Positions 29,945 through 40,085 of a stretch of 48,304 nucleotides of DNA are shown in pieces; the stretch's first letter is position 1; each line of letters starts with the position of its first letter. Origin of the DNA: Spirochaetota bacterium (GTDB taxonomy: Bacteria > Spirochaetota > UBA4802 > JAFGDQ01); contig JAXHTS010000013.1 in NCBI GenBank assembly GCA_034190085.1, forward strand, positions 1-48,304, in the 5' to 3' direction. The translations under genes and the position numbers were made by a program. The notes below the pieces were generated by a model. That model did not search any database, was not told the DNA's origin, and saw only the letters and a program-made list of their open reading frames with translations.

Positions 29945-31987
29945 CTATTGGGAGATTGGCAACATTATGCTAAACTCCGCTCCACCGGTTTCTTTATTCC
30001 TTATCGTAATACGCCCATTATGATCACGTATTATTTTATTTACTATTGCAAGACCAAGCCCAATGCCCGTAACCTTTGTAGTGAAAAAGGGTTCGAAAAT
30101 ATTATCAATATTTTCACTGCCTATACCATGACCCGTATCTCCAATAGTTATCGTAACATGACCATCATCAACATCTGTGATAATCTCAATCTTGTCCTTA
30201 GGGCCAGTTGCCTCAATTGAATTCTGTAGCAGATTCAAGATCACTTGCTTAATCTGATTAAAATCTACACGAAGGAGTGGAATTTGTTTGTTTAACCTCA
30301 ATGAAACCTCTATCCCCTTCTCCTTTAATTGATTCCATAATAGTTCCATCGTTTCATTTATCGCATCATTTACATTATTGTATTCTATTACAAAGGACGA
30401 GATCTTGGTAAAGTCCATAATATTAGAAAGGATATCCTCAAGCCTCTTTGACTCCTTTATTATTATATCAGCCGCCCTAAGCACCTCTACATCATTCTCA
30501 GCAAGCTTTTCTATTCGCCTAGCATATCCTCCCATCGTAACCAATGGATTTCTGATCTCATGAGCTAAATGAGTAGCAACACGTCCAACCGCTGCCAATC
30601 TCTCTGATTCAACCATGGATTTCTGTCTCCTTCTCATTGCCTCCATTTGCATTTCTAAGGAAAAGATAATGCGGTTGTTTTCGATATATAGCGCCACCTG
30701 AAGACTAAATGTAGAGAGTAGCTGAATATGATCATCTATAATGGGAATAGGAGTATCTAAATTATCAGCAATGATTAAACCTATTGCCCTATTATCAACA
30801 ATAAGCGGTACCACAACAAATTCATCCACATTCATAAATTCTCTAACCTCATTGTCAACCCTATCATCACCATTGGAATCTTGAATGTGAATTATCTCTT
30901 GATTCTTTAATGATCTCACGAAGATATTATTACTATCCATATCAAATATAATGGATTCTGTCATATCTGGCATTCTCATACTTTTCACTATTGAAATAGT
31001 ATGACCGTTATCAGGATTAGTGAAAGCAGCATAACCTCCGGAGCCAGATAAAATATTTTGTATCTTAAGGGTTGAATCTGAACCTACAATCATTTCCCAT
31101 CTTAGTGATTTTTCCCTCTCATCCAGGAGAAAGAGCATCGCTCTTGCAAATCCAAGTCCATTTTTGGAGGTTATGCTTGAAAGTATAGTATATAGATTAG
31201 TATTATTCTTTTCATCTCTATAAGTCAGATCTGATAAACCTTCCAATACATTAATCTGATAATCCTTTTTGCATCTTGTTGTTATATCATCTATTATAAG
31301 AGAAATATGCTCCCATCCATGGGTTGCTATCTTTGATAATTTCATATCAGCTATAATGGATATTTTCTTTTTGGAGAAGAGATGTATTTTCTCTAATAGA
31401 ATTGAATTATTGAATGACTTCACTTGAGTGATCGCTTCATTAATCTTATTTGTAACAAAAATGAATATTTCGTTTATGTTTCTACCAATTATTTCCTCCA
31501 AATCTACTTGAAACTTTTTACAGAAGCTATCATTGGCAAAGATGATTTCTCTCTTTTCATTAAGAATAACTAGATATGAATCAACTAAAAGGATTATGTC
31601 ATTGTAAAACTCATAAAATTTTTCAATCTCAAACTTCTGGATTGTCAACACTTCATTAACATGCCTTCCAATAATTATAAGCTCATTAAATATTTTTGCC
31701 AATTCATCATTTTCATTTACATGTTCCTGTGAGACAATATACTTTCCCCTTTTCAGCTCATCTATTACTCCGATTATATTTTTTATTCTTCTAACAAATA
31801 AATATTTATAACCTATCTTTAATGTAATTGATTGTAGTAAGAGAAAGGATCCAATCCCCATAAGAGAATAACGTAAAATCTCAGATGAAAGATATTCCTT
31901 ATAAATGTAAGCAAATATCATACCTAATAAAATGAAAACATCTGGCAGATACAGGATGAAGATTCTTACAAAAGAGTATTTACTCAA
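29945..31987 (-). CDS. PAS-GAF sensor histidine kinase
   Basis: About 680 residues. Two membrane helices (about 8-30 and 38-60), a linker, a PAS domain (about 125-235, LVILNEKREIIFANDSFCKKF), a GAF domain (about 265-450), HisKA with the phosphorylated His in ATHLAHEIRNPLV (about residue 475), then HATPase_c with N-box LNLLQNSIEA, G1 GDTGHGIG, F-box FEPFFTTK and G2 GIGLGLAI. No receiver or regulator gene is adjacent, so it is an orphan kinase. A TTG at 31987 is preceded by AAGGAGG and is preferred to the ATG six codons earlier, whose codons contain that site. Confidence 0.88.
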   Translation of the reverse strand: MSKYSFVRIFILYLPDVFILLGMIFAYIYKEYLSSEILRYSLMGIGSFLLLQSITLKIGYKYLFVRRIKNIIGVIDELKRGKYIVSQEHVNENDELAKIFNELIIIGRHVNEVLTIQKFEIEKFYEFYNDIILLVDSYLVILNEKREIIFANDSFCKKFQVDLEEIIGRNINEIFIFVTNKINEAITQVKSFNNSILLEKIHLFSKKKISIIADMKLSKIATHGWEHISLIIDDITTRCKKDYQINVLEGLSDLTYRDEKNNTNLYTILSSITSKNGLGFARAMLFLLDEREKSLRWEMIVGSDSTLKIQNILSGSGGYAAFTNPDNGHTISIVKSMRMPDMTESIIFDMDSNNIFVRSLKNQEIIHIQDSNGDDRVDNEVREFMNVDEFVVVPLIVDNRAIGLIIADNLDTPIPIIDDHIQLLSTFSLQVALYIENNRIIFSLEMQMEAMRRRQKSMVESERLAAVGRVATHLAHEIRNPLVTMGGYARRIEKLAENDVEVLRAADIIIKESKRLEDILSNIMDFTKISSFVIEYNNVNDAINETMELLWNQLKEKGIEVSLRLNKQIPLLRVDFNQIKQVILNLLQNSIEATGPKDKIEIITDVDDGHVTITIGDTGHGIGSENIDNIFEPFFTTKVTGIGLGLAIVNKIIRDHNGRITIRNKETGGAEFSIMLPISQ

Positions 31988-33389
31988 ATATCCTCCTTGC
32001 TCCATTTGATTTTTATTGAGGAAGAAAGAGCAGTTATTCTTATCATTAATATAGATGATTCAAAGTAGTGTTTAATATAATAAGGGACTTTCATTTTTTG
32101 AGAAACAGTTGTAATTCCAAGATAAAAAGATAAGGATTTCTATAAATAATGGCAAAATACTGAGAATTAGGAATTACAGCTATAACACATTAAAATGTTT
32201 TATTACAAAAGATGCAACAACAAATTTCACCCCATGTTTTTGAAACATCATACAACATGAAATGAAAGATCATATATAAAGAAAATATACCCTACGAAAC
32301 TAATTCAGCTATTTGTCATATTGTATATTGAACCATGTTAAATCGTTAAGAGATGGAATTGATATGTTTAACTATCAAGAGGGGTGATGAGGTTCAAAAA
32401 GAATATTCTTCAAAGGATTATTATGTCAAGGAAATTGGATAATGATAATATTTTCTTGTAAAGAAAATAATTCAATACATAGGAGAATATTCAGAAAAGT
32501 ATTGCGAGTATGTTCGCACTTTAACGATATATGATTCATGTTCATGTGAAAATTTTAATGTAATAACCAAAAATTTTAAATTTACAGTGAAGGAGATGGA
32601 AGATATTTAGTAAACTGAAGGTATCCCTGCCGGATTGTCAATAAAAACTCTTTGAGGATAAATATATCGTATAAATCTAACATTAATGCATATGAGGAAA
32701 ATAAAAAGAAATTCTTGACAGAATATTTATGTGTATGTGTATTTGACTATATTAAATTTTGCAGATTTTTGAATTTTATAAATAGGGTTTATTAGTTTCT
32801 ATGTATATATATTGGGAAATAATAACCTCATTTCAACTTGAAAATCCCTGAATATCTGAATTGATTTAAGAATTCAGGAATTTTTCAAACAATAATGCCC
32901 AAAGAGTGACAAGCACTTATATTAAACGGGAGGGACATGAATTATACTGATCTAACGAAATGTACTATCCCCAAGTACATGTCACCTTAAAATGCGAGTA
33001 AATATATTATCAAGAAGGAACCATATATTTCGCAGGTTTTGATAAAAAAGTGGAACTAATCGTTGAAATTAGCGGTTTTGCCAGTTATCTGCTTGTAGTT
33101 GAATAATTTGAGGGAGAATAGGTTAGGTGTGACGTGCAGAATGCGGCAATCATGTTCTTCAAATCGTTTAGGGGCTTTCCGATAGTGAGTGGATCAATTA
33201 ACTTGATTTATAAGCTATAAGGAGATATAAAAATAGTAAATATAGGAATTATTGGTAATTTGATTGTGTATAGCAACAAATATACAATCGTCTTAAGGGG
33301 TAGGTCAATTCAGATATGATTGCTATGCCGAAATGGAGGTCTAGGCGTCAATGTGAGCCAAGAAAGCTAATGATGGAGGAGCTTCAAAC
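31988..33389. other. Long intergenic region, 1.4 kb
   Basis: No gene of normal size on either strand, and very AT-rich. Contents worth recording: a TTGACA (32715) with an AT-rich -10; a long hairpin at 32841-32885 (see separate entry); a 17-codon frame at about 32939 behind GGGAGGG; and a short piece reading TATCAAGAGGGGTGATGAGG near 32375 that resembles only the first stem of a SAM-I riboswitch. From 32995 to 33230 the sequence looks like broken coding DNA. Confidence 0.4.
32841..32885 (+). terminator. Hairpin followed by T-run
   Basis: AAAATCCCTGAAT pairs with ATTCAGGAATTTT over 13 bp with one mismatch, an 18-base loop, and T-rich end. It could end a small transcript started at the TTGACA near 32715, or act as an attenuator upstream of the MetF-like gene. 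Confidence 0.45.
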
Positions 33390-34322
33390 ATGAAAGCTGA
33401 AAGTAATTTAGAAAAAATATTTAAGAAAGGTGAATTTGCTCTTACTGGAGAGCTTGGACCTCCGAAGGGAAATAATCTTGAGGTTGTCAAAAAGAAGGCA
33501 GAGATGCTAAAAGGCAATGTTGATGCTGTGAATATAACCGACAATCAGACTGCAGTTGTTAGAATGTCCAGCATCGCTACAGGGGCTCAGGTACTTCAGA
33601 TGGGACTTGAACCTGTGATACAAATGGTCTGTAGAGATAGAAATCGTATTGCCATGCAGAGCGATATATTCGGCGCGACCTCTTTTGGCATTAAGAATAT
33701 GCTCTGCCTCAGTGGCGATCATCAGAGCTTTGGTAATCAGATGTATTCAAAAAATGTCTTTGATATTGATTCAATACAAATGATAAGCATGGTTAAAAGG
33801 ATGCGTGATGATAAAAAATTGCTCGATATTGATGATGAGGAGATTGACGGTGATGTGAAGGTGTTCATCGGCGCTGCCGCAAATCCCTTTGCAGAGCCCT
33901 TCGAGTTTAGACCCTATCGTTTGAAGAAAAAGGTCGAGGCAGGGGTTGATTTTATCCAGACCCAGTGTTTATATGATATGAAGATATTTAAGGAGTGGCT
34001 GAAGGTTGTTATGGATATGGGGCTTCATGAGAAGTGTTATATATTAGCTGGAGTAACTCCTCTAAAATCCGGAGGTATGACCAGGTATATGGCGAATAAC
34101 GTTCCAGGCATCATTATACCTGATGAATATATTGAAAGGATGGTAAACGCCTCAAAGGATAAGAAAGGCGCAGAAGAAGGCATTAAAATATGTTGTGAAC
34201 AGATACAGGAATTACGAGAAATGGAAGGGGTTCATGGCATACACCTTATGGCTATTGAGTGGGAGCATAGAGTAGCTGAAATTGTAGAGCGTGCAAATTT
34301 GCTACCACGTCCGGTAGTATAA
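33390..34322 (+). CDS. metF: Methylenetetrahydrofolate reductase (MetF-like)
   Basis: 310 residues. FAD-dependent TIM-barrel reducing 5,10-methylene-THF to 5-methyl-THF, feeding methionine synthesis or one-carbon pathways. Family features: GEFALTGELGPPKG at the N-terminus (catalytic Glu), NITDNQTAVVRMSS, MVCRDRNR, CLSGDH, GAAANPFAEP, KVEAGVDFIQTQCLYD, and GITPLKS-like GVTPLKSGGM. The NPFAEP and Q-rich segments resemble MetF proteins of acetogens and other anaerobes rather than E. coli. No metV, metH or Wood-Ljungdahl genes nearby. GGAGG precedes the ATG. Confidence 0.9.
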   Translation: MKAESNLEKIFKKGEFALTGELGPPKGNNLEVVKKKAEMLKGNVDAVNITDNQTAVVRMSSIATGAQVLQMGLEPVIQMVCRDRNRIAMQSDIFGATSFGIKNMLCLSGDHQSFGNQMYSKNVFDIDSIQMISMVKRMRDDKKLLDIDDEEIDGDVKVFIGAAANPFAEPFEFRPYRLKKKVEAGVDFIQTQCLYDMKIFKEWLKVVMDMGLHEKCYILAGVTPLKSGGMTRYMANNVPGIIIPDEYIERMVNASKDKKGAEEGIKICCEQIQELREMEGVHGIHLMAIEWEHRVAEIVERANLLPRPVV

Positions 34323-34361
34323 AGCCGATGTAATAATCTTTGCCTGTATGATAATGCTGCA

Positions 34362-34386
34362 TACTACCGCCATTTGGGCGGTAGTA
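34362..34386 (+). terminator. Strong hairpin after metF
   Basis: Perfect 10-bp inverted repeat TACTACCGCC / GGCGGTAGTA with a five-base loop, 40 bp past the metF stop. No T-run follows, so it is more likely an mRNA 3'-end stabiliser or transcription barrier than a standard terminator. The rest of the 34323-34841 gap is AT-rich with no gene seen. Confidence 0.5.
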
Positions 34387-34844
34387 AAATATAATAAAGC
34401 CGTCGCATTATTGTTGATTACCTGTCAGTGTATCTTTCCCACCATAATCCATACCCCCTAAGTATAATCTATTTGTTAGATGATTTTTTATGAACCTACA
34501 ATTATATCCACTTCATGAAACATAAATTCTTGATGATTCCATGGTATACAGCGATAGATGAAATTGCGGTATTTCCCTCCTAATTATCGATACCCCATAG
34601 CTGGAGATAATAATCTTGAAAAATGCTTGATTCATTTCTACTATACAGTAAAAAATTGATCTATTGTCATTGATATATTCTAAAATAAAAGCATTTATAT
34701 CTCTTGAGAGTGTAAGATAGGTTTTTATAATTCCTCTTGTTCACTCTTTTAGGATTGCGCGTTTTGTTTGAGCTTTTACTTTTTGGACCTTGAGAAGGGG
34801 AGTTCAATATAGATGGCGCTAGTAGTGTTAGGATATCGAGGTTG

Positions 34845-35699
34845 ATGAAGGTTCAAGAGTTAAGAGTTGAGGAATACAGGATTAAGGAGAGGCCTTATTA
34901 CCTGCCTATAAGGGACGAGGTAGAGGTGTTTTTGGCTGCCTTTCGTTCAAAGACGCCTGTGCTGCTTAAGGGCCCAACCGGTACTGGAAAGACCAGGTTT
35001 ATAGAGTATATGGCGTACACGCTGAGTGGTAAGCATGGATTTTCAGATCAAGGGGATGAAGGGGTGCTCTCACTTATTACTGTAGCCTGCCATGAAGATT
35101 TGACTGCATCAGATCTTGTCGGGAAGTATTTATTAAAGGGTGATGAAACAGTGTGGCTTGACGGCCCGCTCACGAGGGCAGTTAGGAACGGCGCTATATG
35201 TTATCTTGATGAAATAGTAGAGGCAAGAAAGGATACTACAGTCATCATACATCCCCTTGCGGATCATAGGAGAATTCTTCCGATTGACAAGAAGGGTATG
35301 GTTCTCGAGGCTCATGAAAATTTTTTTCTGGTGATCTCCTATAATCCTGGCTATCAGAGTGTGATCAAAGACCTGAAGCAGAGCACCAGACAGCGCTTTG
35401 TATCCATTGATTTTGACTATCCTTCCCGTGAGCAGGAGGCAAAGATCATCCAGCATGAGAGTTCCGTAAGCGAAGAGATATCCTATGAACTCGCTAAGGT
35501 AGGGGAAAAGACGAGAAATCTGAAGGGTCATGCCTTGAGCGAGGGAGCCAGTACACGCCTTCTGGTTTATGCTGGCAGATTGATCAGGGAGGGGATAAAC
35601 ACAAAGAGGGCATGTGAGATTGCCATTACCGCTTCACTCTCTGATGAAGTTGAGGTTCAGAGGTCTATCTCAGAGATTATTTCCACGATCTTCCCCTAG
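34845..35699 (+). CDS. MoxR-type AAA+ ATPase, NorQ/CbbQ family
   Basis: 284 residues from the ATG at 34845 (GAGG just before; a TTG one codon earlier is possible). Walker [10 protein letters not shown] at about residues 45-53, Walker B ICYLDEI near 125, sensor-1 [11 protein letters not shown], and the arginine-finger region STRQRFV, ending in a CbbQ-type C-terminal domain. NorQ/CbbQ proteins work with a VWA partner to remodel and activate metalloenzymes (NO reductase, Rubisco). The VWA partner follows 70 bp later. No client enzyme is encoded nearby. Confidence 0.88.
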   Translation: MKVQELRVEEYRIKERPYYLPIRDEVEVFLAAFRSKTPVLLKGPTGTGKTRFIEYMAYTLSGKHGFSDQGDEGVLSLITVACHEDLTASDLVGKYLLKGDETVWLDGPLTRAVRNGAICYLDEIVEARKDTTVIIHPLADHRRILPIDKKGMVLEAHENFFLVISYNPGYQSVIKDLKQSTRQRFVSIDFDYPSREQEAKIIQHESSVSEEISYELAKVGEKTRNLKGHALSEGASTRLLVYAGRLIREGINTKRACEIAITASLSDEVEVQRSISEIISTIFP

Positions 35700-35769
35700 A
35701 AATGAATCTTTTAGAAATAATAACGTGAGCTGATAAAACCCAATAGGGTATTTAAATAATAACCAGATA

Positions 35770-38700
35770 ATGATTGATAGCGCACATATGATTGACTTTC
35801 TTACTGAAGAGAAACCACTTGCTGAAATTGAGTGGCCTAAGGGCATGTCCCGAGATTTGGTTATAGGTCTTGCTGAGCGCCTTTGGGAGGTCTCTCCTGA
35901 AAGCTCTATCGCCTTTCTCAATGATTTTCCATTAATTCTTCCACATTTAATAAGGGAAGAATTTACAGAATGGGATTTTCTTGGTAGAATGCCTTTCTCT
36001 GGCCCTTTTAATATTTCCGTTTCAGATACCGATTTGAATTCATCCTCCTCAGTGTCCTTATCGCGTATATCCTTTCATTACCTATATGATTGGGTCGAGT
36101 TGGGATTAGAAATGGCAAAGCGCTTTCCAAATGCATCTGCTCAATATTTTCAATCCCTATCAGCTTTTCTTGAAAATGGCGAACCCTTTTATGTGCGCAA
36201 ATGGATTAAGATGGCCATGAAGATCCTTGTGATTGACAAAGCATATGAGGTGGCGGTAATCTCCCTTCTCAAATCGAGTCCGGTTATGCTGCAACTCATA
36301 CCCTTTAAGGAACATACTGATTGGATTGCTGTTGGTCAGAAATTATTAAAGCGCTCGGTTAGACTTGCATCAAATTATTTCTTATTAACACCAAATCAAT
36401 TGGGCTTCTTGTATAGAACAGAGCGAAAAAAATTTTTCAAGCTTATCTCTCTTTTGGTGGATGAATCTCCTGAAAATGCCGTGGAGTTTTACCAGAAATT
36501 CCCGGATGTTCTTCTCAACATTAGCCCGACAGTTCGGGGTATATTCATTGATATGATCAGAGATATTTCATCCGGACATCCTGAAATAATTATTGATACA
36601 TGTGATGAAATTGTATCCCGAATCAGCGCGCTCTCCAATCCGAGTCAGGATAGTGTTATGAGGCATGTGGTGGCAATAGCTAGTATATCACTGGATGCTG
36701 CTAGAGGGTTTTTCCAAAATGTGAGTTATCTAGTTATGATGCCTGAGACCTTTCTCCTTAAATGGGTTGAGAAGGGGCTTTCTCTTCTTCATCATGATGA
36801 GAAAAGCGGTATTGATTATTTTTCTCTTGCCTCAGATGAGGCCAATGATGAGATTTTAAGATGGAATAATGCTGTGCTTCTAGATGATTATAGAAATGTG
36901 TTATCCCTATATGCTCAGGCTCTTGTCGGAAAGAGACTTAAACTTCAAAGCACAGAAGACCTTAATAATCATGAAAACTCTCCGGCAAGGTTCTATCCAA
37001 CAAGCGACGGCAATTCTATCTATTTGCCGCCATTTGCTGTGGGCGAGCATAGCCAAGATGCGAATTTTCGACAATACAAGGTAGCAGTGGCTCATCAAGC
37101 TGGGTACATAGAATTTGGAACCTTTGAATCTGGCCTTTCTGTTATTATGGCCATATTTGAATCACTTCCTCAGAAGGACCTCGCCTTAGATATCTTTATA
37201 ATTATTGAAGACGGTCGTATCGATTGGAGGCTAAAGGAGGAATACGCTGGGTTAAGGAAAGAATTGAATATAGTCATTCCGGATGCCATAGATAAAAGGA
37301 CTTGTCTGAAGGAACTTCCCCTTCAAGAGGCGCTTGTGGAGGTATTGTTGAGGCTTAGTGTTGGACATTTTAATGAACAAGCGTTGTCAGCCGTGATTTC
37401 TGGACATGTGGATTTTTTAATCAATGCCTTTGACGGTTTTTATGAGAGGGCTCAAGGTGTTTGGGATAGCCTTCAGAAGGCTATGGAAATATATCATTAT
37501 TTGAGTGCATTGTCAAATACGAAAATCTATCGGATGATGGAGATTGAGGATGACATAGCTTGCAAATTTAGCAATCCATACTCACCATCCATTCCCATCC
37601 CTTTTCGTGGAAGACTGTATCCCGACATTATTCCTGATCCTATCCAATTGGACATTCAATCAATTGAGTGTATTGATGACAACTGGGGATCTCCTATGCC
37701 CCTGGATGAACTCAAAGGGCTTTGTGATAATATTAGGGATCTCTTGCTTCAGAAGAATATGAATGGTGAGGATAAAAGCTCACAGGGCCTTTTCATCACA
37801 GACATTGACGGATTAAATGGGATGGATGGGGCAGAGGGACAGAATAATGAAGAATATGAAGAGGAGTATTGCTCTTTTGTCACTAAGGTATCCCGATCGA
37901 CTGAACAGGAGGGCCCCTTCTATTATGATGAGTGGGATTATCTTCAAAGAGATTATAGAAAAAAGTGGTGTTGTATTAGGGAGGGTGTGGTCGACTCATC
38001 TGAATCCGGAATAATAGAATCAATTTATAATAACTACAGCGAGCTTATCAAGAGGGTCAGAAGGCAGTTCCAGCGGATCCGTCCAGAGGCCATAGAGACT
38101 GTAAGGAGGGTGGAATGGGGAGATGAAATAGACCTTCCTGCAATGATTCAGTGGATTATGGATCGTAAGGCCAATGTAAGCCCCTCGGATAAGATCTTTT
38201 GCCGCAGAGAGAGAAAGGCAAGAAGGATAGCAACGCTTCTCCTTGTTGATATGAGCGCCTCCACTGACGAGTTGGTTCCAACTAATCAGGTATCGAATTC
38301 CATGTCACAAGATTCCATGTTGAGTCAATGTTCCGGGGGCGCACATGATGCGCAAAAGGGGAAGAGGATTATTGATATCGAGATTGAGAGCCTGGTTGTT
38401 ATGATGGAGGCTTTGGATGCTCTGGATGATGAGTATGCAATCTTTGGATTTTCAGGATATGGCAGGCAAAAGGTAGATTTTTACCGCATCAAGGATTTTT
38501 CTGAATCCTATTCCGATTCAGTTCGGCGACGCGTAAGCGGCATCAAACCCAGACAGAGCACGCGTATGGGGGCAGCTATCAGGCATGCAATCGAGAAAAT
38601 GAGGTTAATTGAGTCGGACCAGCGACTCCTGATCCTCTTGAGTGATGGTTTCCCTCAAGACCATGATTATGGTGAGGATAGGCGTTCTAGAGAATATGCC

Positions 38701-38889
38701 CTAAATGATACCATGATGGCTCTGCTTGAGGCAAAGAAAGATGGCATTTTGCCCTTTTGCATTACAGTGGATCAGAGCGGTAATGATTATCTTAGAAAGA
38801 TGTGCAATCCCAACAACTACCTCGTTATCAAGGATATATATACATTGCCTGAGGTGATGCCTAAGGTAGTAGAATCGCTGATTGCCTAA
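35770..38889 (+). CDS. NorD/CbbO-like VWA-domain protein
   Basis: 1039 residues, much longer than typical NorD (about 600-800). The N-terminal 400 residues are helical repeats with a recurring W(V/I)xxGxxL...A..YF pattern (about 105, 175, 330). A middle region (420-760) includes the NorD-type section with acidic linkers. The VWA domain lies at about 815-1039 with a MIDAS motif DMSAST (about 826) and LLSDGFPQD (about 957). The partner of the NorQ-like ATPase just upstream; together they form a chaperone-type machine that remodels another protein. The client is not identified. Confidence 0.85.
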   Translation: MIDSAHMIDFLTEEKPLAEIEWPKGMSRDLVIGLAERLWEVSPESSIAFLNDFPLILPHLIREEFTEWDFLGRMPFSGPFNISVSDTDLNSSSSVSLSRISFHYLYDWVELGLEMAKRFPNASAQYFQSLSAFLENGEPFYVRKWIKMAMKILVIDKAYEVAVISLLKSSPVMLQLIPFKEHTDWIAVGQKLLKRSVRLASNYFLLTPNQLGFLYRTERKKFFKLISLLVDESPENAVEFYQKFPDVLLNISPTVRGIFIDMIRDISSGHPEIIIDTCDEIVSRISALSNPSQDSVMRHVVAIASISLDAARGFFQNVSYLVMMPETFLLKWVEKGLSLLHHDEKSGIDYFSLASDEANDEILRWNNAVLLDDYRNVLSLYAQALVGKRLKLQSTEDLNNHENSPARFYPTSDGNSIYLPPFAVGEHSQDANFRQYKVAVAHQAGYIEFGTFESGLSVIMAIFESLPQKDLALDIFIIIEDGRIDWRLKEEYAGLRKELNIVIPDAIDKRTCLKELPLQEALVEVLLRLSVGHFNEQALSAVISGHVDFLINAFDGFYERAQGVWDSLQKAMEIYHYLSALSNTKIYRMMEIEDDIACKFSNPYSPSIPIPFRGRLYPDIIPDPIQLDIQSIECIDDNWGSPMPLDELKGLCDNIRDLLLQKNMNGEDKSSQGLFITDIDGLNGMDGAEGQNNEEYEEEYCSFVTKVSRSTEQEGPFYYDEWDYLQRDYRKKWCCIREGVVDSSESGIIESIYNNYSELIKRVRRQFQRIRPEAIETVRRVEWGDEIDLPAMIQWIMDRKANVSPSDKIFCRRERKARRIATLLLVDMSASTDELVPTNQVSNSMSQDSMLSQCSGGAHDAQKGKRIIDIEIESLVVMMEALDALDDEYAIFGFSGYGRQKVDFYRIKDFSESYSDSVRRRVSGIKPRQSTRMGAAIRHAIEKMRLIESDQRLLILLSDGFPQDHDYGEDRRSREYALNDTMMALLEAKKDGILPFCITVDQSGNDYLRKMCNPNNYLVIKDIYTLPEVMPKVVESLIA

Positions 38890-38918
38890 TTTTTATCGGT
38901 CTTAAATTTGAAAATACT

Positions 38919-39584
38919 ATGACCATGAAGATTACTTCACACATATGCCAGGTCGGGGGTTCAGAGGAATCCCATGTCTCTGATGCGTCTGTATTTTTGA
39001 TTGTTGACGGCAGTGAAGCTGTGCTTGTGGATGCCGGAACCGGAAGGGGGCACAATGAGATTATTGGTAATATTGATAGGGTGGGCGTTAAATTAGGGGA
39101 TATTAAGTATCTTTTTTTGACGCATTGTCATTATGATCACACAGGTGGTGCTAATGCCCTTCGGATAGCAACGGATTGTAAGGTGATAGCTCATGAGTTG
39201 GATTCTGCATTCATTGAGAATGGAAATTCTGAGGTAACCGCCGCTTCTTGGTATGGCGCCACGATGGAACCCACACCCGTAGATATTAAGGTTCAGCATT
39301 CTCCTGCGGATTTTCGGGTTGGCAGCATTGAGCTAAAATTCTATCATACGCCTGGGCACTCCCCTGGATCTGCTGTATTGACCGCCTTTTCTGATGGCAG
39401 GTTAGTTCTCTTCGGGCAGGATGTGCATGGCCCTTTGAATGATGTGATACTCTCAAATAGGGGGGATTATCTGCAATCCCTGGAATTCATGCTATCACTT
39501 GAAGCTGACATCATTTGTGAAGGGCATTTTGGAGTCTATTTTGGGAAGGAGAATGTTAGACGATACATAGAATCTTTTCTATAA
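38919..39584 (+). CDS. MBL-fold hydrolase next to the NorQ-NorD pair
   Basis: 221 residues. Glyoxalase-II-type signature THCHYDHTGGAN at about 67-78, HTPGHSPGSAVL near 145, FGQDVHGP around 168 and CEGHFGVYFG near 205 give the full set of two-metal ligands. It starts 29 bp after the norD-like stop, so it probably belongs to the same operon. The substrate is unknown; it might be a thioester or cyclic-phosphate hydrolase, or the client of the chaperone, but that is a guess. Confidence 0.8.
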   Translation: MTMKITSHICQVGGSEESHVSDASVFLIVDGSEAVLVDAGTGRGHNEIIGNIDRVGVKLGDIKYLFLTHCHYDHTGGANALRIATDCKVIAHELDSAFIENGNSEVTAASWYGATMEPTPVDIKVQHSPADFRVGSIELKFYHTPGHSPGSAVLTAFSDGRLVLFGQDVHGPLNDVILSNRGDYLQSLEFMLSLEADIICEGHFGVYFGKENVRRYIESFL

Positions 39585-39700
39585 TCTTATAGTATAGTTG
39601 TATGCAATGCCATGCTCGAAAATATCCTCACTTTTCGTGATTTTGGGAAAAAGCGACAATATATATAAATATTTGTTAAGATATTTGCAGAGAGCTTATA

Positions 39701-39936
39701 ATGGAGCAATTTGAGATAATGGAGTTTGTGCCTGAAACCAATGAAGTGGATATGAAAAAATTATTGTCAGCATTTCTAACAATTTGGAATGATCCTCAGA
39801 ATCTAAAATATCTAAGTTTTACCCTTAACCATTTGAGGAGGAGACGGTACTGTCTTGGTTTTTGCCATCACGAATGGAATACTCAAAACGAGCGGATGGA
39901 ATAGATTTAGTTTTTCTAAGAAAAGAATTTATCTAG
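39701..39936 (+). pseudogene. Frameshifted small gene, acetyltransferase-like
   Basis: Starts at an ATG with a coherent N-terminus (MEQFEIMEFVPETNEVD, WNDPQNLKYLSFTLN). From about 39825 the sensible reading moves to the +1 frame (PFEEETVLSWFLPSRMEY...) and stops at 39934-39936. The start recalls GNAT acetyltransferases, but the acetyl-CoA motif is absent, so the gene is both shifted and truncated. Family assignment is tentative. Confidence 0.4.
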
Positions 39937-39974
39937 TCTTGATGAAGATGTCCTGGGAGAGATTCAAGAGCATT

Positions 39975-40085
39975 ATGAAAATGAGATATTCCTTTCATCC
40001 TTCAGCTAAGAAATAACTGAGCAATGCTGTAAAGTGTTATGAAGGATGTTTTTGGGATATAGACTAAGAATTCGAGGATATTCAT
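39975..40085 (+). pseudogene. ParE/RelE-type toxin relic with nonsense codons
   Basis: The frame MKMRYSFHPSAKK-stop-LSNAVKCYEG...-stop-EFEDIH matches the N-terminal third of RelE/ParE-fold toxins (FHPxAxxELxxAVxYYE...GLGxEF). Two TAA codons stand where the family usually has Glu or Leu. No antitoxin gene is intact. The relic runs into the ubiA-like start. Confidence 0.5.

Noticed and set aside
32373-32400. Possible SAM-I riboswitch (TATCAAGAGGGGTGATGAGG)
   Set aside because: Only the first strand of P1/P2 matches. The GATGAAACCCGGCAACC core is absent, and it lies 1 kb from metF.
34845-38889. Rubisco or nitric-oxide-reductase activation module
   Set aside because: The ATPase and VWA proteins match the family, but no Rubisco or Nor gene is present, so a specific client was not assigned.
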